This document shows, piece after piece, positions 26,701-37,540 of a stretch of 64,000 nucleotides of DNA. The DNA is from Zelopaecilomyces penicillatus. Taxonomy: Eukaryota; Ascomycota; Sordariomycetes; Hypocreales; Pseudodiploosporaceae. The translations under genes were made by a program, and so were the position numbers. The notes beneath the pieces were generated by a model, which had not been told where the DNA came from, searched no databases, and worked only from the letters and a program-made list of their open reading frames with translations. Every line of letters begins with the position of its first letter. Positions within the stretch are counted from its first letter, which is position 1. The stretch lies in NCBI GenBank assembly GCA_005765155.1, contig VCCP01000001.1:3162001-3226000 (forward strand), read 5' to 3'.

Positions 26701-28960
26701 TTATTCTTTATAAATAGTTATTTTATTTTAATATATAATTAAATAAATTTCTATAAAATAAAATAAATTATAATATAAAATTATAATTATATATATTAAA
26801 TTAAGAGTTATATTTAAAATATAATTAAAATTTAATAGAAGTTTTATAAAATTAATTTAATAATATATAATAAAATTTATATAAAAGATATTTTAAGAAA
26901 TCTTTAATAATAATTTTTTTTTTAAATATTTTTAAATATTTTTTTTATTTATAATTATTTTCTTTTTAAATAATTATTTATATAATAGTTTTAATAAAAT
27001 AAAAAAAGTTATTATATTATAATATTAAATAAGATTTAATATCTTTATATAACTTTAATAAAACTTATAATATATTAATTTTAATTATAATATAAATTAA
27101 TAAAATATTTAATCTATTATTTATATTAATATATATATTTATTATTAGTTTAATTAAAAATATATATTTTATATTAATTAAAATAAAAGATTATTTATTT
27201 TTAAGCTCTATTAAAGCTATTCTTTTTAAATATATAAATAATCTTATTTTAAATAGATTTTATTTTCTTATAATTATATTTATTATTAATTAATAAAACA
27301 AATTAAGATATTATTAAAGTTTATATATTAAGAATTTATAGCTTATTTAATTTATAAAAACCCTTTTTTTTATATATTTCAATCTTTATATAAATATTAA
27401 TATTAATATAAATAATATAAAGCTATTATTATAAAAAAGAAAATAACTTTATAAATATATTTTTTATTATAAGTTCTTTATTTATAATAATAATAAATAA
27501 AATAAGGATTTAAAGCTAGATTTAAAAGGATTATAATTATATATAAATCTAATTAAATCTATTATATTATTTATTATTAATAAAGATATAAATAGAATTT
27601 ATAATAGATATTTAATTAATAATCTATATTAAATAAAAATTAAAGTAATTTATTTTATATATATATTATATATATTAAGAATTTTAAAGAATTAATTTAA
27701 TATTTTTTAATATTAAAAATAAATATAAAAAATTAATTTAATTTTAAAATTATATATTTTAATAAAATTTAATTAATTTTACTTATAAAAAAACTATATT
27801 TAATATTATATAATTATTTAATTATTTAAACTTTAATAATAAAGCTTTTTAATTTAATTAATTAAACTTCTTATTTAAAATTAAGCTTATTTTATATATA
27901 AATAAGGCTTTATATTAAATAAGATTTATTATAAGCTTTAATTATTTCTTTATATATTAATAATATAATATATATATTAAAAGATTAAATAAATAATTAT
28001 AATTATAATATTTAATAATAATCTTATAAATCCTTTTTTTTAATTTAATTCTTTATAAATTAAAATAAAAATAAAAAAATATTATATTTTTTAATAAAAA
28101 TCTTTTATATACTTATATTTTATTCTTTTATTCTTTTCCTTTAATATAATAAAATATATATAAGAATTAAATTTTCTTATCTTTAACCTATATAAATCTG
28201 TTTATATTAGCTTTAATAAAGACTATATTATATTTAAGATAAAAGGCTTATAAATAAATAGAAAGCTTATTAAATATATTAAATTAAAAGGATTTTATTA
28301 AATTATAATATCTTAAATTATAATCTTTTTATAACCCTTTATATAGCCTAATATAAGAGTAATAAAAAAGGCTTTTTTAATATAAAAAAAGCTCTTTTAA
28401 TAGCTTTTATAATACTTCCTTTAATAATATTAAAAAAAGATTTAATAAAATAAAAGATTTATTATTAATATTATTATTATTATTATTAAGCTATTATAAT
28501 AATTATAAAAGATATTATATTTTAATATTTTAAGTATTTATAATAAATAATAATTAATAAAATAATAATAATAAAAAAAACTATTATTATATTAAATTAA
28601 AGTTTAAATAAAGATTATTATAATTTTAAAAAAAGATTTTTTTTAAAGATTATATAAATATATTTATATTATATTATTCCTTTTTATATTTTTATATATT
28701 ATTTAAAAAATTATAAAAAGCTTATTATAAGCTTTAAATATAATTATTTTTATATTATATTATTATTTTTATATATTTATATTTAAATTAATATTTAATA
28801 TTAAAAATAAATATATAAAATTAATTAAAAAATTAATATAAGCCTTAAGATAATATAAACCTTTATAATTATAAATTATAAAGTTAATTACTATAATTAT
28901 TATTATTATTATAAATAATAATAATATTTTATAAGTATTTATATATTTAATTATAAATAA
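23701..28960. other. Extremely A/T-rich sequence without a gene
   Basis: The most A/T-pure part of the window: between about 24.6 and 26.3 kb many successive lines have almost no C or G. It includes bases 24,607-24,690, which resemble 156-240, and short simple runs (AAAT at about 24,691-24,720, AATAATAAAATT words at 26,035-26,082). No gene or protein motif could be made out. Confidence 0.6.
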
Positions 28961-29408
28961 TAGACAAGGATGCTAGGTTTCTAATAATGTTCCCAAACAT
29001 CCTTAGACAATTCTATATAGATATACAGCCAGGCACACAAAACAGGCTTGGGATGGAGACTTTATAGGGTGGTGTGTCATGTGTTGGGGATAATAGTTTA
29101 GACAAAGCTATTGCAGGTACATGGAGATGCCCACCAGCGATCCATATGCTGTGTAAAGCGAATCGAAGAACAAAAATAAGATTTGTGGTATTGAGGAAAT
29201 GACTCGTGTTTCTTTTTTTTTTTTTTTTTTTTTTTTTTGGAATATCCCAGCTTAAAAAATTACTGATTAGGATATCTATTTGCTAGATCTAACACGTATG
29301 CTTCAGAGCTTTGTGTTTCCTTGTATCACATAGAAATCTCCAAGATTGTCGCTGGAGAAAGTTTTACTGCTTTTCAATATACCTCAAATGAACCGCCTCA
29401 ACACGTAT
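28961..29408. other. Downstream flank of SES1, including a run of 26 T
   Basis: Normal base composition starts abruptly at about 28,965. No open frame of note. It holds the 3' untranslated and downstream region of SES1. A homopolymer of 26 T lies at 29,213-29,238 (26 A in the sense of the gene), about 170 bp beyond the stop codon. No second gene was found. Confidence 0.6.
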
Positions 29409-31112
29409 TTATTTTGCATCCTTCTCTCGTCGTGGTAAACTCTTTTGAGACGAAGTCTCCTTAGATAGTTCTTTCGTGAAAGGAATGAATTCAGGTGCGC
29501 CTGGGAGATATTTTCGAAGGGGCTCTGGAACATGCAGACCCTATTGGCAACTTGTCAGAATCACCAAAGCATTTCTAAGCAAATGAGACCCACAGTATCT
29601 GTCTGGTAGTTCTCCAGCACACAACATAGTGTCCTGGTTGTCGCGCATAATGTCGAATTGAGACAGTGAACATATTTTTTCTTGATTTCAGTCTGCATTT
29701 TAGAGCCGCATCGTATTTCGAGAGCCCTGGATTGGTAATCAGTGCAGTTAGAGCATGAAACGAGCTCCTTATACTCTCCTTGAAAAGGAAACCATGCTTC
29801 CAAGTCAAGCTTCTTGGAGGCAGCATCATTTAGAGCACCAGAAACTATCGCCACAACCTGATAAGGCAGTCCAAGAGATTTGTAAAACTCTTCTGAAACA
29901 GATATCATGTCTTCAAAAGCATCCCATGATTTCTCAGGGTCGGTGAGAAGGAATTGTTCAATCTACTCCAAGTCAGTACTAAGGTTAGTTCGTCCAGATG
30001 GTCCTGACGCACCTTTTCAAATTGGTGGACACGATAGATTCCCCATGCATCTCGCCCATGAGACCCTGCCTCTCTGCGGTAACAGGTGCTGTACCCAGCA
30101 TATCTAAATAATCTCATCAGGATCAAACTCTATGAGACCGAATCAGGACTTACTTAATAGGAAGGTCTTTGGGAAGAAGCCATTCATCAGCATGGAATGC
30201 CGAAATTGGCTGCTCTGATGTAGCAATGAGGTATTTGTCGTTCTTCAGATCGCCATCAGCAACTTTGTAGAGTTGCTCATCGAAATCTTCAAGCTGCGCC
30301 GTCTTCGCCATATATTCCTTGAGCATAAATTGAGGTGTCTGCAAGGCACAGTATCCACGCTTCGTAAGGAACTCGAGTCCGTAGTTAATGAGTGCTTGGT
30401 TGAGGAAGACACCCCACTGTCGAAGAAAATACCCTCGATGGCCCACTACTTTGACGCCTCGATCTGGGTCATATCCATCAAGGCGGAGAAGAACCTCATG
30501 ATGTGAGAGCACAGTGCGTTTCTCTACTTTCATACCATCAGGCGCCCAAGATCGCTGAATGACATTGTTGTCCTAAGGATCGAACTGTAAGCAATCGGGC
30601 CAGAATTAAAATAAATGAAATCAAACGTACCTCATTGTTGCTAACCGGTACGGAGCTATGAACAATGTTGCCGACGGACCTTATCTTGGCTTTTAGGGCA
30701 ATCTCCTTTTCAACTGCGCACTCAACCAAAGTCTTCTTCTCTCTTTCTAAACTAATCTTGTCGTTGAGGAGGTCGTCGGCATTTTCTTTTGCCTAGCTCA
30801 TGGATGCGTCAAAACATGAGTATTTTATAGGGTGTGGGAAATTCAATCTACCTTCTTTTTTTTCGCAATTTGCTTCTGCAATTCGTTTATTTTTCCATTC
30901 AGTTGAGTGGCACCATATTGAGCTGTAACATCTACATGAGCAGGCTGAAAGACCCTCATTAGGGAGTGAGGCACATTACTCTTGCGATGATCCTCAAAAA
31001 GAGAAATAATTTCATCCACAACTTCAACACTGGCGAAGCGACGACGCTGAGACTCACGAATTGCCTCCGGATTGCCACCGCGCTCAGCGATGAAGTCGTT
31101 CACGTCAAGCAT
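29409..31112 (-). CDS. SES1: Seryl-tRNA synthetase, cytosolic (seven exons, 458 aa)
   Basis: Charges tRNA-Ser with serine in the cytosol (class II synthetase). Exons in coding order: 31112-30980, 30922-30852, 30792-30631, 30572-30154, 30103-30013, 29962-29594 and 29540-29409. All six introns are GT...AG, 50-59 nt. The spliced frame is continuous and ends in TAA. The N-terminal tRNA-binding coiled coil covers about residues 1-120 ('MLDVNDFIAERGGNPE', then Lys/Glu-rich helices). The motif 1 region lies at about 195-215 and the serine/ATP-pocket 'TSEQ' at 240-243. Motif 2 is at 263-292 ('YRREAGSHGRDAWG'). Motif 3 follows 'LCATTRTLCCVLENYQT' as 'VPEPLRKYL' (420-428). The start is the ATG at 31,112; the open frame begins 15 bases further upstream, but at GTG. 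The length suits fungal cytosolic enzymes (usually about 460-475 aa). No damaging change was seen. RAT1 lies upstream on the same strand. Confidence 0.95.
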
Positions 31113-31430
31113 GATGCTCGGTTCCACTGAACTACTGACTTGGCAGCCAGAGCAAGGTTGGATAAAGAATGTACTAGGGCTTTGTCAAGGACATATGTCT
31201 AAAGGCGTGTCGGAAAGGAAAATATTCTAATTGGGGCTTGTGTTTCTGGAGCGCAAAGCCGGTGATTCAAGTCAATATGCTGTTGAGAGTCTTAAAATAT
31301 AGATTTTGTCCATCGAGGTGGCGGGGTAAACACACGTTGGCGGGGTATAAAGAGGTTAGCGGGGGGGCATGTTAGTCCTACACAGCGGTAAAAGGAATTA
31401 AGAACCTAGTAAGCCTTAATATTATAAAAA
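31113..31430 (-). promoter_or_regulatory. SES1 upstream region with three G-rich boxes 19 bp apart
   Basis: About 320 bp of normal composition between the SES1 start and the A/T arrays. Three boxes start at 31,320 (GGCGGGGTA), 31,339 (GGCGGGGTA) and 31,358 (AGCGGGGGG), exactly 19 bp apart. They lie about 210-260 bp upstream of the ATG and read CCCCGCC in the sense of the gene. They resemble C2H2 zinc-finger sites, but the factor is not known. No clear TATA box was found at a defined distance. Confidence 0.5.
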
Positions 31431-31441
31431 TAATTTAATAG

Positions 31442-31618
31442 TTTAATAATTTAATAATTTAATAATTTAATAATTTAATAATTTAATAATTTAATAATTT
31501 AATAATTTAATAATTTAATAATTTAATAATTTAATAATTTAATAATTTAATAATTTAATAATTTAATAATTTAATAATTTAATAATTTAATAATTTAATA
31601 ATTTAATAATTTAATAAT
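31442..31618. repeat. Tandem array, 8-bp unit TTTAATAA, about 22 copies
   Basis: Perfect 8-mers over about 177 bp in the spacer between SES1 and RAT1. The array passes directly into the 9-mer array at 31,622. It contains only A and T, and no unit deviates visibly. Confidence 0.95.
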
Positions 31619-31621
31619 AAT

Positions 31622-32083
31622 TTATTTATTTTATTTATTTTATTTATTTTATTTATTTTATTTATTTTATTTATTTTATTTATTTTATTTATTTTATTTA
31701 TTTTATTTATTTTATTTATTTTATTTATTTTATTTATTTTATTTATTTTATTTATTTTATTTATTTTATTTATTTTATTTATTTTATTTATTTTATTTAT
31801 TTTATTTATTTTATTTATTTTATTTATTTTATTTATTTTATTTATTTTATTTATTTTATTTATTTTATTTATTTTATTTATTTTATTTATTTTATTTATT
31901 TTATTTATTTTATTTATTTTATTTATTTTATTTATTTTATTTATTTTATTTATTTTATTTATTTTATTTATTTTATTTATTTTATTTATTTTATTTATTT
32001 TATTTATTTTATTTATTTTATTTATTTTATTTATTTTATTTATTTTATTTATTTTATTTATTTTATTTATTTTATTTATTTTA
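31622..32083. repeat. Tandem array, 9-bp unit ATTTATTTT, about 51 copies
   Basis: Perfect 9-mers over about 460 bp, the longest array of the window. With the neighbouring 8-mer array it makes a 640-bp A/T block lying about 330 bp from both the SES1 start and the RAT1 stop. One frame has no stop on the minus strand but this is not coding. Confidence 0.95.
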
Positions 32084-32412
32084 ATATTAAATATAATTTT
32101 TAAAATAGATATTTATATTATAAATAGTATTACTCCTTTAATTTATATTTATTATATTGCTTGCTAGGGCAATATTGTATTAAGTTAAAGTGCGAAGGTG
32201 CATTATAAGGCAGTGACAGACAGCACAAAACGTTATGGTGGTCTTTAAATTACCAGCGCTATAGAGTCAAATTTAGGTGTGCTTGAAACTTTGGATAGCG
32301 CACAAGCCACGTGGTTACGATTACTCGACGTATATTTTATTACATATATAGATATATATCTTCCTTCCTAATAACAACTTCTCTGACACGGACCTTGAGT
32401 ATTGTCACCACG
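32084..32412. other. RAT1 downstream region
   Basis: The first 70 bases are A/T-rich, then normal composition resumes at about 32,156. It contains the RAT1 3' untranslated region. No other gene was seen; small open frames here overlap the RAT1 end in other frames. Confidence 0.6.
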
Positions 32413-35377
32413 CTATCTCTGCCACTCCAGATTTCCTCCTCGTCTTGAACCGCCTTGCTTGTAGGCAGGGGGTGGAGGGGGAAGACCAATACCGAACCCT
32501 GGAGTTCCAGGAGGAGGAGGGTGCCAGGAATGATGTGGGGTGGGAATGCCATGCGATGGTTGTCCATGACCTTGAGCGTTGTGTCGACGATCAGGCCATG
32601 GCGGTCGGGTAGTGTTAGCCCCATAGTGAACTGGTTCGCGACGACCATTTCCGGGGTTGAATCGATCTAATGGTGCTCCTCCATAACCACGACCATTTCG
32701 ATTAGCCCTGCCTCTGATAACTTCAATATCACTCCGTGTCAGAACCGAACCTGGCATTTGTACACCCCGTAGGAGCATCGATTTGTGTGTTTGGAATGAC
32801 TCGGGCATTTCGTAGAAAACACTAGCCCAGTTAGCTTCATTACGTCCCATACTTGCCAGACAACATACCTAACTGATCGATCATAGTCCAAGTCAGGCAT
32901 TGATCGTCTATCCATAGGATAATGAAGTGCTCCGTGGGGAACATAGCCATCCCTCTTATCAACCCCACCACTTAAACCACCACTGGTTTGGGGATCGAGC
33001 TTCAGCTTTGAGCATCCTTGCTTTTTTGAGTAAAAATGTGTCGAAATGGCATCGTATAGGCTTTCGTGACTATCGGAGAACAACAACACGTCTCTGCCCA
33101 CTGTATTGCGAGCCACATCCTCTGGACTAAGAAGAGGATATCTCGCCTGTACTGCCTTGAGTAATCGCGGCATATCAATGAAGGGTAAAAGGGCAATTCC
33201 TTGCCAAGCCATCTTTTTCCCATTCAAGTCAACATCGAAATCCTGAGGATAGAAATCGATAATATCACTTTTATTGTCCAACATAAGGTCATGAAACACC
33301 TCTGGCAGGGCGTGGCGGGATGCAGCGGGCAACACACTCATCAACTGTTCAAACGGTCTGGATATTTGGCCCCTTTCGAAATGGATGTCCATAGTTGCGA
33401 GGCCCTTGAAGTCGGCAGCAAATGGGGCGTAATGGTATGGGTAATACCACTCCCAAGAAGGGCATCCCTGGAAGTAGTAGAGCAACACCCATGCTAAACC
33501 CTCCACATACGCCCGAGCCACCTTATGACGGAAGTCGATATCTTTTGGGTCTTTGTGGAATTTCTGTTGATAGTAGCGATCGGCATAGCCTTCCTCCCAA
33601 AGACGTACATGGTCACTAGAAGCGTCTTCTGCTACAGTAGTCGTTGGGCTGGGGTTTATAAACCCATCCGAGGGAATCGCAGCTGCTCCATCCAGGCCAG
33701 ATGCCTTTCGTTTACCAAGTGCTGATGAGTGACCCTGAGCCGTGGTTGATTCTAAAGTAGGCGGTCCCTTCTTACTGAGTAGCCGATCCTTCAGTACACT
33801 CGCCGCACTTTTGTTAGCTAAACTAACGTCATGAGATGCACTGTGATTTACCACTATGTCGTGTGTAAGAATTTGCGCGGGCTCGTTGGGATACGATGCA
33901 ATAGGATGGAGGGCTAAACCACGCGTAGGATCTGCATGTCCATTTTTCTTCAATATGGCATTGCTACCGCGTAGTCCAGGCTTGAGGGTGGTGTCGTTTT
34001 GAAGTCTTCTCCTTTTTGCGCCTGCCTCGCGGCGATCTTCCTGCTCCTTTCTCCGTTTGAATATGGCATCTTCCTGCTGTGCAAGACCATCTAAAATTCG
34101 CTGCGCCCTGGCCAAGTCAATATGCCCATCTTTAGTCACATATCCACCCATGGATGGCAAATTATCTTTCCATATGGTAGTCAAAGTGTCAATTCCATGT
34201 TCTCGGATTTCGAGAGCTGGCAAGTGCGGTAAGAAGTCATTGCCCACAAAGCAGCACATAAAGATCCAATCGTCAATGACACGTTCCAGGTCAAACCTGA
34301 ATGGTAGGTTGGGAATGAGGAGCTCCGCACCGAGGTACTCTCGAAGAACGGAAACATGTAACCAAATAAAAGGTTTGAGAACAGAGACCGAATCATTTTC
34401 TTTCTCTTCCGACGCGATTTTTGTAGCATTGAGCTGGCCAAGGCAATTTCGAGCGTCGTGGCCTTTTTTCCCGCAGAGATTGCAGGTCCTGACCTTGCCT
34501 TCTTGAAAAAACACGTCTTCGCGCAGCACACGAAAATGTGGTTCGTGGGTAGCGAGACCTAGCATGATTAAATCGGCATCAAGTCCGTATATGACATGGC
34601 GAGTATTTGGATCATAATTGGGTGATACGCGTTGGGATCTGACAAAAGACATGATTTTATGCTCTCCTTCTCCAGGAACAGTGGCATCGGAAATGATGAT
34701 TTTGAGTTTCGCCCAACCTGGGTCAGTGTTCAGTTTGTACTGACACCAGTATCGCAGACTCAGGGCGAGGATGTCCATAAATGGTGTCCCTGGGGTGATG
34801 GAGTTTGAATCAAATGCCCTTTTCACTACGTTCTCTTCCGTGTCTGCCGGTAAGACACCACCGTGTTGTTGTTTCAACAACTTGACCAACTCTTGTTTAT
34901 CAACCTCCTTCGCCTCAGCATCCTGGGCTGACCGGAATCGTCTAGATCGCTGTTGATTCATCTTGGCTCGCGGTGCTACGCCGTCTGACAGAATGGTTAG
35001 CAACTGGAATAATAAACTCTGAAGGCAGATAAATGTATATCGAATCAACGAAGCGAATGCAACATACCCACGGCAATCATCAAGATTTTGCGCGGCCGTA
35101 CCATGTTGACAACACGATCCGTGTATTTGAAAACCTCGAGCATCATTTCTTCTTCGTCCTTCGGTGCTGGTTTGTCTTCAGGATGCGAACAAGGATGGAC
35201 AATGCCATTCATGTCGAGATATAAGTTGTCCAGTTCCTCCCCATTTGGATTCGGTTGCGTAGTATCGACAGGAATGGTGGTCCCATCATCCATAACTAGA
35301 GGCCTGTCCTCTATTACTGGCGAGATGATTTTGGGATACTTGTTTGACAGCCATCGAAACGCGGCCGGGATACCCAT
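32413..35377 (-). CDS. RAT1: 5'-3' exoribonuclease 2, nuclear (RAT1/XRN2; three exons, 944 aa)
   Basis: Degrades RNA with a 5' monophosphate in the nucleus. In the family it processes rRNA and snoRNA and drives 'torpedo' termination of RNA polymerase II, with Rai1 as partner. Exons: 35377-35068, 34984-32869 and 32821-32413; introns of 83 and 47 nt, both GT...AG. The first rejoins a GAC codon (IAV-DGVAPRAKMNQQ), the second gives 'DYDRSV-SVFYEMP'. The XRN nuclease core starts 'MGIPAAFRWLSNKYPKI'. Metal-binding acidic residues are seen in 'LYLDMNGIVHPC', 'GEGEHK' (208-213), 'GLDADL' (237-242) and 'GND' (351-353). A CCHC zinc knuckle (C271, C274, H279, C284), typical of filamentous fungal RAT1, follows. 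The middle (about 390-500) is a charged, variable linker. The C-terminus is rich in Gly, Arg and Pro. The absence of the long XRN1 C-terminal part favours RAT1 over XRN1. Confidence 0.96.
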
Positions 35378-35560
35378 TGCTAATGGTTGATGAGAAGAAA
35401 CTTATTCAGTTCCGGACTATGTGATGCGAACAACTCTGTTCCAGCATAGAGGAAATACCACTTGGTATATACGGAAAGCGCGATTATAACTTACAAGATC
35501 AGGACTGGGCAATATGGTATTGGTATAGGCAAAAATGAACAATTCAAGACTAAATTATTA
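35378..35560 (-). promoter_or_regulatory. RAT1 upstream region
   Basis: About 180 bp of normal composition upstream of the RAT1 ATG, after which A/T-rich repeat sequence takes over at about 35,550. The base at -3 of the start is G (GCAATGGG), a good context. No specific factor site is claimed. The whole proximal promoter must fit in this short stretch or extend into the A/T sequence. Confidence 0.4.
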
Positions 35561-37369
35561 AATAAATCAAAATTAAAGAAATATATTATTTAAAACTTAT
35601 AAAATATCTAAATAAATATAATAATTAAAATATTTATATTATATTATATTATATATATATATAATAAACTTTAATTAAATATTAAATATAAATATATATA
35701 TTTAATAAACTTTTATTATAATAAAAATTAAATTAATAATTATATTATAAACTATATATTAAATAAAATAAAGTTTTATAATAATTCTTTTTTTATATAA
35801 TATTAATATAATTTAATAATTAAGATTATATAATAAGCCTTAAATATATAATTATATAATTTTATTAATTTTATTATTAAAAATATAATTTAAATAATTA
35901 TAAAGAATATTATTATATTTATTTTATTTGTTTCTTATATTAATATTAAAATAAATAAAAATAATATTATAAGCTTAAACTAAAATCTAAGCTATATTCT
36001 AAGATTAGCTTTATAAGCTTTATAAGCAGCTATATTAATAATACTAATAATATTATTAATATATATCCTTTTATTTATTTATATAATAAATAGTATATAT
36101 TATATTAATAATAAAAGTATTAATTATTATTTAAACCTTTTTAAAGCTAGCTTATTATAATAATATTATAAATAAGAATAATATTATAAATAAAACTTTA
36201 ATTTTAAATTTTATATTTGAAAATATAATAAATCTTTTATAAAGTTTTAATATAATATTATATTATATTCATTATTTAATAATATTATATATTATAAGCT
36301 TAGGCTTTTATTTTAAGCTTTAATTATAAATATAAAATAGGCTTAATTTAAATTTAATTAATATAAGAAAAGGGATTATATAAGTATAATATAAGGATCT
36401 CATTTTCTTCTTTAAATTTATTAATATTATTTTTAATATTTATTTATAATAATTATAAGGCTAGCTTATAATATTTAATAAAATTTCTTTTTATACTTTT
36501 AAAAAAATATATTTTAAAATAAAATAATTATTTATATTAAAATATTAATAATCTATTTTATTTATCTTTAAGAATCTATATAATTAATTATATAAGAATA
36601 AATAAATTATTTTTTATATAATAATATAAATTATTAATTAAAATTATAAGACTAATAATCTAAAAAAGAAATAAAGAAATTTTTTATTTTAAATATATAT
36701 CTTTTTCTTTATCTTAATTATTTAATAATAATAAAAATACCTTTTTAATTTAATTAATAATTATTTATTATAAAATTATTATTATTAAAAACTTTATTAA
36801 AAGATATAAAAATTAATAGAAAATCATTTAAAATAATATATTAATATTCTTTAAAAGATATATTTAAAAAATTCTTTTAATTAATAAACTAGATTAAATA
36901 TATAATTTAAATAAGCTTTTAAAATATATAATATTAATATTTTATAATCCTTATTATAAGAATATAATCTAGATTAAATTAAAGTATATTAATAAATACT
37001 TTAATAAGCTTTTTTCCTTTTTTATATATATTTTTAAAATAAAGGTTTATAATATTAAATAGCTTAATATAATTTAATTTAATAAAATTAATTAAGGTTT
37101 ATTATATATTTAATTATTAAATATCTTTTATATTAAATATATTAAGATTATATTTTATTATTATTAAATTATTATAGAATTTAAAATAATTAATTTAAAA
37201 GAAAAAATAAAATAAAAATAAAAATAATATCTTATTTTATATATAGCTATCTGTATTTAAATTAATAAGGATATATTAATAATTATAATTAATATAATAA
37301 TTATCATTAAATATTATAAAAAATCTAAAAAGAATTAAAAAAAGATTATATTATATTTATTAAGGATAA
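35561..37369. other. A/T-rich sequence without a gene
   Basis: Transition to A/T-only DNA is complete by about 35,570. Stops in all frames. Short words such as AAGCTTTATAAGC and AGCTTAAAC suggest repeat origin, but no long partner was recognised in the window. Confidence 0.5.
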
Positions 37370-37540
37370 TTAATTAATTATAAAATAGATTTTAATTAAT
37401 TATAAAATAGATTTTAATTAATTATAAAATAGATTTTAATTAATTATAAAATAGATTTTAATTAATTATAAAATAGATTTTAATTAATTATAAAATAGAT
37501 TTTAATTAATTATAAAATAGATTTTAATTAATTATAAAAT
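37370..37540. repeat. Tandem array, 22-bp unit, about 8 copies
   Basis: The unit reads ATAAAATAGATTTTAATTAA plus TT. Seven units carry the AAATAG word and an eighth, last one ends in AAATAA. The copies are otherwise identical. Each unit contains the palindrome TTAATTAA. Confidence 0.95.

Noticed and set aside
23701..28960. Centromere or subtelomere
   Set aside because: Long A/T-rich, RIP-affected repeat DNA is compatible with a centromere, but also occurs as ordinary A/T isochores in such fungi. No telomeric TTAGGG repeats are present and chromatin data would be needed.
31113..31127. SES1 start 15 bases further upstream
   Set aside because: The codon there is GTG, and the family starts with the Met-Leu-Asp-Val-Asn of the ATG at 31,112.
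34057..34506. 149-codon open frame on the plus strand, and several shorter ones at 32.4-35.4 kb
   Set aside because: They run antisense to the conserved coding sequence of RAT1 and read as no known protein.
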